Assembly (NCBI GenBank): GCA_022835595.1 | Contig: BQUP01000009.1 | Span: 434,001-498,000, forward strand | Length of the DNA stretch: 64,000 nucleotides | DNA from: Cystobasidium ongulense | Lineage: Eukaryota; Basidiomycota; Cystobasidiomycetes; Cystobasidiales; Cystobasidiaceae | Reading direction: 5' to 3' | In this document: in pieces, positions 1 to 10,675 of the stretch | How the letters are laid out: every line of letters starts with the position of its first letter | How positions within the stretch are numbered: the first letter of the stretch is position 1 | The notes under the pieces: generated by a model | What the model was told of the DNA's origin: nothing | The model's input: only the letters and a program-made list of their open reading frames with translations | Databases searched by the model: none | Translations under genes and position numbers: made by a program

Positions 1-559
1 GGAGGTCTGAAAGCATCTTCACTTTTTAAGCCTCTTGCCATTCCAGAAAAGTAGACACTCCATGATGGATGCACCGAGTTTGGGTCTTGTTTCCATAGTC
101 TGTACATTTCTTCTGCATAGTATCTGTATGTTTGGGTTTGCTGGATTAGCTGGAATTACTGACCACTTGCGCTTTGACGAGGCAAGGCTTACGCATTTGT
201 ACCACTTGCAAAGGCTGCGAGGGAGGGATGGAGAGAGGGTGGAGAATGTCAGTATGGGGTGTGTATTTGTGCATGCCAGGCATCCAGCCAGCGCGGCCAT
301 GCTTTCTCTCCAGACAAGTCCAGCATGACCACGTCTCTGTCTGGCTGGGAATGCGCGCCTCTCACGCACCATCAGAAGCCGAGGGAGGTTTGACGGCATC
401 GGTAGCAGTAGCGAGACCGCGCTTTGATGATGAGCTGTTCCATCTCTTCTGTTGCTGCTGCTGCTGCTGGACTACAGCTACCCTCGTTGCAGCCCGTGGG
501 AGTGCCGCGGTGGTGATGATCCTCCGTCTGGCTACGGCGAGCGTCGCCTGGCGCATCAT
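1..559 (-). CDS. KGD1: 2-oxoglutarate dehydrogenase E1 (5' end of gene)
   Basis: Thiamine-diphosphate-dependent E1 subunit of the mitochondrial 2-oxoglutarate dehydrogenase complex (TCA cycle). Only the first three exons are in the window: 559-370, 214-193 and 123 to the window edge. Splice phases match (donors GTGCGT and GTAAGC, acceptors CAG). The start is the ATG at 559. Residues 1 to about 55 form an Arg-rich presequence almost without acids ([13 protein letters not shown]...), as expected for matrix import, with a run of seven Gln. Across the joins the protein reads [18 protein letters not shown], then [16 protein letters not shown], the well-conserved N-terminal signature of eukaryotic E1o. 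The second exon is only 22 nt. The catalytic domains lie left of the window. The family call is firm; exon 3 could also start 10 nt further on, but only the position used keeps frame. Confidence 0.9.
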
Positions 560-1688
560 GGTGGGAGCGAGCTAGCTGCGGGTTGAGCAGAGGTACGAGG
601 TGCAGACAGTGGTCAATCCAGTCACGACGAGTGGGAGAGAGTAATGTCGAGGTTGAAAGAGAGCAGCAAGTCTTGCGCTCATGTTATGCGGATGAAAGAA
701 GTTCCTCGATCAGCAGCAGCAGCCATCAAACGCTGCCGCGAGGTGGAAGTAGCCGGAACAGCAGCCAGAGGCGACATGTAGCCAGGCAGGCTGGCGGGAC
801 GGGCAGAAGGCCTTTCAATGCGGCTTCATGACTGCGCACTGCTGTCCTGTCTGCGCTGGGAATCCGCTGTTCAAGCCCGCCCCGACGGTTGATGCTTTCA
901 AAGTCAGCTACCCGGCCGCACGCCACCACCACCACATCTCCAGAGGACTTCATTGGCCGGGTTCCAAGGTGGGTCACAGAGCTACAAGCCAGCTTGAGCA
1001 AGCAGTAGGCCATGCTTCTACTCTATTCATTCCTCCAGCTCGGTTCTCATGCTGAAAGAACATTAGCCCACCATCTGTTTCTTAGTGTTTTCTTCGGTAC
1101 CTGACACATGACAGGTGTGTATACTTGGTGGCAAAGCATCATCACGACCTGCATGCCTACAGTAAAGAGCGGCAGGGTGGTCATATTCGGAGAGGAGGAC
1201 ACAAAGAGACAGGAAAAGGGTACCCTATATAATGACCAGGTGAGCCTACTATGCAGGGACAGGAATGTTCATTAGTCCTCCACGCTCTGCACCCCAGTCA
1301 GCTTTCTTATTGTTAGGTGATGTTTTCACTCAGATAATGGTGCTGAGGCCAGGAAGGCACAGTCCGTTTAGATTGTGGCGATGCGATAAACGACAAGTGA
1401 TCCCATTTCGAGTAAACCGGGTTAGTTCTAAGGACTATATACACTGTATCACGGTTCAACGTCGGTCAGCAACGGCAAGTATCGCTGCCGCACGAGAGTG
1501 CAGAAAGAAGTACTTACATGATGACCACTTTGCGACTAGCTTGCATTTTGATTCTGTTCAATTCAGTTTCTTTCTAATTGTACAGTGTACACTACCACTA
1601 TCAATCACACACGCCTTTGCCTCCTTTGTTGCGCACTCGACTTCAGTCTCTATTGCAAAAATCTTGAAGGAAATTTTGCTAATTTGAT
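560..1688. other. intergenic, KGD1 promoter side and CTK1 3' side
   Basis: No reading frame here resembles a protein. The part next to 559 is Arg/CAG-rich and should hold the KGD1 promoter and 5' UTR; the part near 1689 should hold the CTK1 3' UTR. Nothing else was recognised. Confidence 0.5.
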
Positions 1689-4600
1689 TTATACTTGCGC
1701 TTGTGATTGCGCCTGTGCCTGTGCAGCAACAGCAGCAGCTTTTCTAGCTTCTCTACCTTTCTTCTTATTCGCTTCTTTAGATTCCATTTCATGCCAGTCA
1801 CCTTTGATATCAGCTAACCAAGTAGGTTTATCATCTTTTTCTTCAACATCACTTGTAAAATAAGCATGTTGTAAAGCTTCTTTTGCACTTGGTCTATTCT
1901 TTGGGTTAAAAGATAATAAAAGTTCCGCTAATTGTATACCTAATTCAGATTTGATGTAATTTCCGTAAAAAGTTTCTCGGAAAATACTAGGAGCTGTATG
2001 TTTTGGTTTGACTAGTTCGTACCATGGTAGTGTAGTTACTTCAGGCCAGGTCGCAGGATCTGGTGTTCCCATATATCGGAATATAACGTCTAATTGGTGC
2101 AACTCGTCTTGACCTTGGAAGACCGGTTTCTTCGTGAAGAGCTCAAGGAAGATGCATCTGAAAGAGGTAGATTTGCAGCAAATCAGTAAAACCGAATGAG
2201 GAGGAAAAGGGTAAAAAGCGAGGCCACTCACCCAGCACTCCACATATCAACTTCAGGTCCATAGACAGTTTCACCAAATAAGAGTTCAGGAGGTTTATAC
2301 CAAAGTGTAATGACTCTATTCGTATAATCATTCCTAGCATTTTTATCATAAAATTTTGCCAAACCAAAATCTGCAATTTTTAAATCTCCATTTTTACCAA
2401 GTAAAATGTTACTACCTTTTAAATCACGATGTAAAACTCCTCTCCAATGAATATAATCTAATCCTTGTAATAATTGTTTCATTAATGATTTCAAATTTGC
2501 ATCTGTGAAATTTCTATTTTCTACTTGCATACTGGGATTATTGAGTATACCAGTAAGATCATGTTCCAAGTATTCGGAAACCATGTAAACATGACCCTTT
2601 GATACCATCATTTCCATCAATTTAAGAATATTAGGGTGATCTAAAGATTGTAATAACTTTATCTCTCTAATTGCAGTTACTGGGAAACCATCTTTTTCCG
2701 CTTCCATTCTGATCCGTTTTAATGCAACTAGCTTTCCTGTATCCTGTCGGCGCGCTTTGTAGACTTTACCATAGGTACCTTCTCCAACTTGTGCCAGCCT
2801 TTCGTATAATTCGCTATTGACAATTTTCGGCATAGCTTGAGAGGCAGCTTGCTCTTGTGCACTAGGCGCTTCAGCCGGAGCTTGACTGGCAGACTCAGTT
2901 TGTTTGTTATTGCCAACTTCACTAGGCGCAGGCGATGGTTGCACACTTTGGCTTGGGTCTTTGACCGGAGATCTACCTTCTGTACTAGTACCCTGCAAAG
3001 GCGTCTGCGGCGTAGCTTCAGCTTGTCCTTGAGGTGTAGCAGCAGATACTTCCTCGAGTGTTTCCACTGTCTTCTCAGCGCGTAAAGCTGAGACTTGCGC
3101 CGCCCCAGGAATGAACTTAGCCAGAGCAGGAGGAAGGCCTTGACGCTGTGGCAAAGGAATAGAGGAAGAAGCTGTGATCGAAGCAAGCGAGGGAAGAGAG
3201 ACTGGAGGCGTTGGAAGATTGGCTTGAGCCGCTGACGTGTTGGCAATTGCAGGTGTTGTGGCAGGTTTGTTCGGCAAGAAAGCAGGTAAGAGGCTGCCTG
3301 CAAAGTTTGGTTTGGAGGGGAGGTTGATAGGCGGTGCATTCGCTTGACTCGGCGATGGCGGTTCTGCAGGTCTGCCATTTGCCTGAGGCGGAAGAGCAGG
3401 AAGAGATGGTAGTAGACCAGGGAAGACAGGCGCGTGTGCGGTCGGAAGGGCCGTGAAAGGGGGTGGTTGAAGCTGCTGCTGCTGTTGATATTGATATTGC
3501 TGTTGCTGTTGCTGTTCTTGCTGCTGTTGCTGAGGAGCTTGCATCGTGTTGGATGAAGATCGAGCCATACCCTGTGATCCCTGATTATCTTGCTGTTGAG
3601 TCGCCGTAGGAGCTTCCCACCTTGCCCAAGCTGATGTCTGCTGTTCCTCAACCTGTCGCAAAGCCGGGGAAGCTTGCTGATTTTGGGCAGAAGGTGGTCG
3701 CTGTTGCTGAAAGTCATCTTGCGGGTCATCTCCAGGAAAGAAGCGGCCAAGCTGGCCTCTGTTGACAGGAGGAGTCGCAGAACCGATAGTTACGAATCCA
3801 GCTATGGGTTTGAACTTGCCACCACCACCTTTGTTTGGTCCAGGCGGAGGAGCTCGAATACCAAGCGATAATTGTCGTTCTGGCAAACCTTGCATCGATC
3901 CAGGAGGGGATTGAGACATTCCAATAGGAGGAGATCTAAAGGATATAGAGAGATTGCGATCTGCAGCTGAAGGACCTTCGTGCAGTGACTGAGTTGGTGG
4001 AGGGTACGGAGGAGGGTACATGTTAGGCGGGGCAGAATGCGGCGGTTGCTGATGCGGACCGGGAGGGAATTGGTTCGGCAAAGGCGGGAATTGACCTGGC
4101 AAAGGAGGATACTGATTGTTCTGGAAATGAGGTTGCGGGAACATGTCGGGTGTAGGGAAAGATTCGCGGCGATGAGCTTGGTAACCTTCGTGTTGAGCAT
4201 ACGAGTCGCGGGGAAGAAACGAATCTGATGGAATGTACTGGGCAGGAGGAGGTATGGGTGGGGGTGGGCCATTGCTCAAAGCAGGAGGCATTGGAAAGTG
4301 TCGAGGGTCGACGTGAATGGGAGGTTGCGGCGGCCATGCAGGTAGTGGCGGAGGATGCTGGTGAAGGGTAGGCTGGTAATGCTGTTGAGTGGAATTCGGA
4401 TGGGGAGAATGCAGTGGCTGATGTTGAGGGTACTGGTGAGGCGGTTGCTGACTGTGCTGAGCCTGCATCTGATGGTGGTGTTGCTGATCTGGTGGTGGCA
4501 GTCCAGGGAAACCAGCTTGACCATGAGGAGGCCATTGGTTTGCGATGGGCGGTGGGTGCTCGAAAGGTATGTTCGAAGGCCGAGATGGATCGTACCCACC

Positions 4601-6043
4601 AGGAGAAACAGGCCTAGGATGATTGTGGTTGCCATTCGGCGATGAAGAGCGACCACGCCGCCGCCCTTGCGGGCTAGGACTGCGACGTCTGTCGAAATTC
4701 CTGCCAGGATCATTTCGTCCATGCACAGGTGATGCTGACCGAGATCGTGAACGATGCCGAGGATACGTATTGTCGATTCGTGGCCTTTCCCACTGCCCTG
4801 GGCCTTTGAAAAGATGTGATAATGTTTGACCTGTTCGACCAGACCGAGTAGAGGAAGTAGGTGAAGGGGAACGGCCAGTTCGAAGCGAGCTTGCTGCGCC
4901 AGGAGACCTGGACCGCGAGCGGGAAGGCGACCGAGAGGATCGTCTTGACCGGTCATGCCCTCTCTCGCTGTCCCGGCCTCTGAAGCTGTCTTGCGTACGG
5001 GTGCCACCCCGTCCATCACGTTCTGGAGAAGGCAACGTTGTCGATTTATAACTGCGGTTGACCGTTCCCTTGGTCTTGATGACGTCGCGTTGCTTTTGGT
5101 CTTTCCTTCGCTGATCCTTCTCCTCATCCCAGCCTGGTGGTGGCCAGACCTTCTTTCCTGCAGGTCTTTCGGTTGAAGGGCCGTCTTTGTCGCGAGCTTC
5201 GTTGCGCACATAAACACCCTTGCCTTTGGAATTAGATTGGTTTGGATTATTGTTATTTTGACTTCCTTGTGAGTCGTCGAAGCGTCTGTATGAAATAGTC
5301 AATCCGCCACGGGGAAAGAGGAAAGAGAACGGAAACAGCGGTCAGCATAAGAATTCCTGAAATATGTCTGCAAACAGCACGGAATACGGCGCGAGGCAAA
5401 GCACCAAAGTTTCCAACCTTGTATGCATTGCTTGCTCTGCCCCGCAGAAGTACACGCACCGAAAAGATGAAGTTTCTGAAGTGCTATCGTCTAATCTTGG
5501 TCTCTTGCTCTGCCAATCATCGCCTCCACCTCGGACACCCGAAGCACTAGCTCCATAGTCGCGAGTACCATTTTCCCTTCCATTGTAGTTGCTTGTATTG
5601 CTATCTTCTGCATCTCTTGGACGCCGCGAGCCTGCTGCCGGTGATGCGCCTGCTTTTGCTTCACGATCTTCTCGACGGTAATCGCCTTTTCCAACCACAG
5701 CCACGGGCGGGGCACGCTGCTTGGCGAACTTGTCTTCGCGAACCGCCCTATGATCTCTATCACCGCGGTCTCTGTCGTGGTCACGGTCTCTTGTGCGGTC
5801 GCGGTCACGGTCGTCCCACCTCCCTCTTGGGCGGTCATCGTTCCTCCGACCAGCATCGTTGGCTCGCGAAGAAGGGGGATTGTAGTTGCCTTTGGGCTTA
5901 GATGTGCCGCTTGTGCTTGCAGTGGGATAGCTGCTGCGGTCGTCTAGCTGACGGTCTTCTGGGAGAGGAGCTCTTCCAGCCAGGCTGCCGGAGCTGCCGT
6001 CGTCGACATTTCTGCCGCGATAGACGCCCTTGCTTGTGCTCAT
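1689..6043 (-). CDS. CTK1: CTD kinase subunit alpha, CDK12/13-like
   Basis: Cyclin-dependent kinase that phosphorylates the RNA polymerase II C-terminal repeats during elongation (CTDK-I, with a cyclin partner). Exons 6043-5460, 5285-2232 and 2157-1689; phases agree; 1368 aa. Residues 1-1010 are low-complexity: an RD/RS-rich N-terminus (residues about 1-330), then Pro/His/Gln-rich sequence with polyQ near 3460-3540. The kinase domain is at about 1020-1320: Gly loop GEGTYG, VALK lysine, PVTAIRE helix (PITAIRE group of CDK12/13/Ctk1), HRDLKGSNILL, DFGLAKFYD, and the T-loop TNRVITLWYKPPELL. The C-terminus is a Lys/Ala/Gln tail. All catalytic residues are present. The long SR-like N-terminus resembles metazoan CDK12/13 more than yeast Ctk1. 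Codons in the kinase domain are strikingly AT-rich compared with the N-terminus. Confidence 0.93.
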
Positions 6044-6982
6044 GATGTCCCAGACCTACACAAGGTTATGGGATAGCTTGCTGGTAGCTTGCTGCTGAAT
6101 GACTGTTCAAAGTATATTCCAAAAAGCCATCAGGAAGATTGCAGCGCAGGTCAGCAAAGCACTAGCTTTTCGGGCGTGCACACGTCCTGCAGACCCGAGA
6201 CGAACCTTATAGCAGCATTGAGCCTATGTCTATTGCTCCATATGCTTCAATGGCGAATATCCTTTGTCTTGCTGTGCTGCCAGATCGCACAAACCGAAGT
6301 GCCACTTCAACGATTACTGCAGGTTACAGCGACAGCTTCAGCCTCGCTTCACGCCAATTGGGACAGAAATGCCTTGTGCTTACCAGTAATGCCGTCGATG
6401 GCCACAGACTTCGTACAAGAGTCGTCTTGAGGCTGTCCAAGTCGAGGATGGCTGCAACTGCAGTTGGTGCGAGTCAAGCTGCGAGTGGCTGCATGGGGTT
6501 TCGACCAAGTCGCGGTCGCGAGAGTCGGCAAAACATTATCAGAAAGCAGCGCATCAGTTCCAGCATGAAGAGCATGACGAGTGTTCGTTCGGCAGCGTTC
6601 ACCTCCGACTTCTCCTGAACGGCAGATACGGAAGCTGCTCGCTGCGAACTATCAGTCACTAAGATCTTGCTTGCACTTGACTTTAGGTAATGTCAACGTG
6701 GTTTCGATAGTTAAATGGACAGCGACTTCATCAGACCTGAGCTTTACATCCTACAAGCCTTGACTGGCAAGTGCCGCCGACAATAGAGCACGTGCATGAT
6801 AGATTGCGATACTTATAACGAGTAGACAAAGAGCAGTGGAACAAATGAAACGCTAAATTTTGCTAAGCAACAACACTGAAAACTTCCCTGAGAAAAGTTT
6901 GGACTACTACCTAGACGAACCCTTTGCACTTTCGATTATAACCTAGGCCTGCTTACTTGAGCGACAAAACGCGTGCAGGCAC
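6044..6982. other. intergenic between CTK1 5' end and PIF1 3' end
   Basis: CTK1 promoter side plus PIF1 3' UTR. Several short frames of 60-130 codons exist on both strands near 6226-6660. None starts and ends convincingly, shows a family motif, or joins by splicing. I see no gene. Confidence 0.45.
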
Positions 6983-9900
6983 CTATATCTTCCCATTGTT
7001 CAATAATTCTGAATACCATTTGATGACTTTTTGATGCGCTTTGACCCTGGGAAAGGTAGTCAGTAGACGGACAAGCTTAACGTACTCGCCATGGATACTC
7101 ACTTCGTAGGGTAGAATCGCAGAACTTGTAACGTTTCCTGAAAGTACGACTATAGGTCAGATTCTGGCTCTCCGTGGGTTCGGGATACAGGACTTTGTAG
7201 GAAGACGTACCATCTGCGTTGCTCGGGAAAGAGCAACATAAGCTTGACCAGTTTCAAAGATGTCACCTAGATCAACCTTGACTCTCTCCAATGTCTGTCC
7301 TTGAGATTTGTGAATTGATAAAGCCCATGCTAGAATAAGCGGGACTTGAATCCGCATAGCTTCCATTTTCCCGTTCGCATCCTCTACGATAAATTCCATC
7401 GGAGGCAGTAGCATTCTCTGGCCATCGGTGAATTCGACGACAGGCCATGTACCGGGCATGGCAGGTGCTTGCAATTCTTCGTCGGGAATATTGTCCCCAC
7501 GGCCGTAGCCCAATTCGGTTTTGAGCTTTTGTTTTTCCTTCTCTGTCAATTGAGCGGATGCAATCTTAATGTTTGCTAGCGAGGGAGGTAGTGGTGGACC
7601 TGCAGACGTTGCTGCAGTGTTGGGCTGAGGTGCTGCCAATTGAGTTGCGGCCATCGGTCGAGCTGCCGCACCTGACTGAGGTGCTGAGATCTTGCGTGTC
7701 TCTGTGCTTGCGTCTGGACTGCCTTTTACATTCGCAGGCAGTTTACTGACAGCGTCTGAAGTGGCACCATGTAGAGCCATCCACTGTTCTTCTTCCTCTG
7801 CATAATCATCGTAATGATCACCTAGCTCAGCGTCGATATCAGGAAACTCTGGTGCGTGTTGGTTCGAGAGATTCCCAAAGGCCTCAGTTTTGATTTGAGC
7901 GGCACTCGCAAAGCCAATCACTCTTCCTATTGATCCATTGACTAGTCCGTTACCGGACTTCAAGTTCTGAGGATACAGTATCAGCGAGATCTGACGAAGA
8001 GCGGCAGGTGTAGGGTAGTGTACCTTGACGAGCATGACTTGTGCTCCGACTTTCAAGTCTATCGTATTCTCCACAATAGTATTCTGGGAAATCGTATGAG
8101 CTGACTGGTAAGATTGAATGAGCGTACGAGAAATGCTCACCTTGTCCAGACAGGCTAGCAATTCCTTCTCGTTGGGATACTTATCTCCGTAAGGAGCTTG
8201 CCCTTTCTTGCCAGATGTGTCTTGTGCTCTGTAATTGACACTAAGTCCAACCAGTTGTGTGAGTCGACGTGTATTCTCGCGCAGTACATCACTACGCCGC
8301 GCATATAAGCAGGTCGGTTCGACACCATCTTCGTAGACTACTTTTCGAGACAATCTGGTCAAGGTTTCACAGGCTTCGGGCGACGCTCGGCCCATACGCA
8401 TTTCATTGAGGATATTGACGAATTCTACAATCGAAAGCGGCGAATTAGTACGAATAGTCCATATGCGGGTCTTCGCGCGATACACAAAGTGACTTACCAT
8501 CATCACGCTGACGGAATACTCTGAGCATGAGAGTCAGTATGATGCATTCCACTTCATGACACGATCTAGACGTCTGCACTTACTGCTTTAATATCACCAT
8601 CTTTTTGACGGCCGATTTCCACCCTCTGCATTCGAAAGCAAACTTGACCTCTGGAGGGCGGTTTCCAAAACCAGCGAACTCCGCAATTGGAGGAAGTTGG
8701 AAGAAGTCGCCCGTGATCACTTATAGTCAATGTTTGACCATTAGCCAAGCCTATTTGATTTGCTCGACGACAACCGCATACCTAATTGAATGCCGCCAAA
8801 TGGTAAACTATTATTACGAAATCTGCGAGCAAGCTCTTCGAGTTTCTACAGGAAGAGAACTGGAGGGTCAGCCTCGTGTCTATAATTCTAGCATGAAACA
8901 GAAGGTCGGTCCTGCTTACGTCGAAAAAGGTGCCATGCAGCATAGAAACTATTGCAAGAACACATGAGTAAGATTGGCGATTTCGTGATCGTTTCGTTTC
9001 ACCCACCTTCATCGATGATGAGTGCCTTGCATTGTACCCAGCGGAAAAGAACCTCTACTTTAGACTTGTTACCCACCACAGAATTAAAAAGCTTGTCAAC
9101 AGACATTTTCGCCAAACCGAAACCAGCCCACGAATGGAGTGTACAGCCTCCAATGTTCGTTGCGGCGATTCCCGTCGTGGCGGTCACAGCCACTTCGTTC
9201 GGATGTGAATGCTTAGTTTTCAAAGCGCGAATAATCGCTCTGGTGAGGACGGATTTACCGACACCAGCTGAACCGGTGAAGAAAATGCTTTCCCCATCCG
9301 TGATACGCTTGAGGATTCCTTCCTGTTCCTCGCTGAGCTTTGGCTCGTCGATTGGGACTGGTTCCACAATCACATCCTCCATTTCAGTGGTCTTGCCGTA
9401 ATTGGCATTCGGTTTTACGGCTTGAGTGAGCGGTTTAGATGGTGCGGTCTTAGATGCTGCGGTCTTGAGTGCTGCGGTGGCCGCCTCTTCCATTTTCGCC
9501 TTCTCGAGCGCAGCTCTGGCTTGAGGTCCTATTGGCATACCAAACCAGCCAGTATCTCCATTTGTATAAGGTGCCGGACGAGAGGTATCAATGTTCATGA
9601 GATCCTCCTCTTCTACATCGCTTGATATCGCGATAGGATTAGCTTGAGAGGAAGTTGGCTGAGATAACTTGAATGACTTGGGCGGCTTAACAGCTGGCAC
9701 ACCATGTGCTGAGGCTCGGCTTGAAGGAGGACCTGCTCTGGATGATGAGCTGGGATAAGGTGAGTAGCGGGTAGTGAGGCGGGGTCTGAATTCTGGTGTG
9801 GAAGTAGGCGCTTCCCTATCAGGGGAAGAGGAAATGAGGAAAGATGATTCGTTTTGCAATGCCGTGTTCTCAGCATACCGCTGCCCTTGTTCAGTTGTTG

Positions 9901-10238
9901 ACGCCAAATCTGTTTGTTTCACGTGAGCCACCTTCGTTGTTCAGCGCAGAAAGGGCACGACTCACCAGGCTGCTGCATGGTGACGGTGACGGTACCCAGA
10001 TGACCAGCTAGCCATTCTTTTGCTTCTCTTTCAGTCGTCATCGCCTTGTGTTTCGCTCCCTTGAAGCCAGTCACGGCTTTCTCAGCTTCAGACCTGTCAG
10101 GCAGCACAGCGCGTAAACAACATCAACGACAAACCGACGAGACGGCTTTGCCAACCTCGCTCACCACTCTTCGTAGATACGAGGACCATCTCGACCTATA
10201 GCGACAGCATAAAACTTGGGGCCTTTGCTGCGTGCCAT
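6983..10238 (-). CDS. PIF1: Pif1-family DNA helicase with N-terminal RNase H1-type hybrid-binding domain
   Basis: 5'-3' DNA helicase (SF1B) of genome maintenance in nucleus and/or mitochondria. Ten exons: 10238-10165, 10093-9966, 9909-9007, 8948-8920, 8845-8782, 8719-8584, 8520-8498, 8424-7211, 7137-7103, 7046-6983; 889 aa, every phase consistent. Residues 1 to about 65 (KFYAVAIGRDGPRIYEEW, SEAEKAVTGFKGAKHKAM) match the Cauli_VI/RNase H1 N-terminal domain, which binds RNA-DNA hybrids. Then a Ser/Pro-rich linker. Helicase motifs: I GSAGVGKS, Ia TATTGIAA, II IIDEVSML, III TGDFFQLPP, the Pif1 signature region VFRQRDDEFVNILNEMR, a Q/A/P-rich insert of about 120 aa within domain 2, V LAWALSIHKSQGQTLE and VI AYVALSRATQMETLQV. 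The C-terminus HQKVIKWYSELLNNGKI is also Pif1-like. RRM3-type cannot be excluded. Confidence 0.93.
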
Positions 10239-10675
10239 GATGCCGCTGCTTGTGAGATTTCGAGGTCCAGCTTCGCTGCCATTCAGGCGACCCGACAGTG
10301 TGGCTCTGGTGAAGACACAGCGAAGAAGGATGGCAAGGACTTATAAGCTGCAATGAGGAGGTTGGTATTGAGGAAGAAGGGTACATACCTTCAGATACAG
10401 AACGTCCACTCTATCTGCCAGTCTATCTGAGCTCAAGCCGTGGTGGGTCGTACTTTGAGGCTACAACTTTCCATTATTTACGCATGTCATGCAATGCAAA
10501 GGTTCTTGATCCTACAAGGCGAGGAGATGACAACCAAACATAGCTAAAGTTTCGATGCTATTGGTTATAGCTACTTGCAGCTTGTTCTGCTGTATTGCCA
10601 TTCTGAAGACTGATACACGTGCGCCACTTTCATACAAACTTACAACAACAATAAACTTCTCAGAGTAAAAATGAA
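10239..10675. other. intergenic, PIF1 promoter side
   Basis: Holds the PIF1 5' side and the 3' side of the next minus-strand gene. No reading frame or RNA gene was recognised. Confidence 0.5.

Noticed and set aside
2728-3750. A 340-codon minus-strand frame and other long frames within CTK1
   Set aside because: They are out-of-frame shadows of the repetitive, Ser/Gln/Pro-rich CTK1 coding sequence.
6226-6660. Overlapping short frames on both strands between CTK1 and PIF1
   Set aside because: No frame starts with ATG and also ends or splices in a consistent way; none resembles a protein family.
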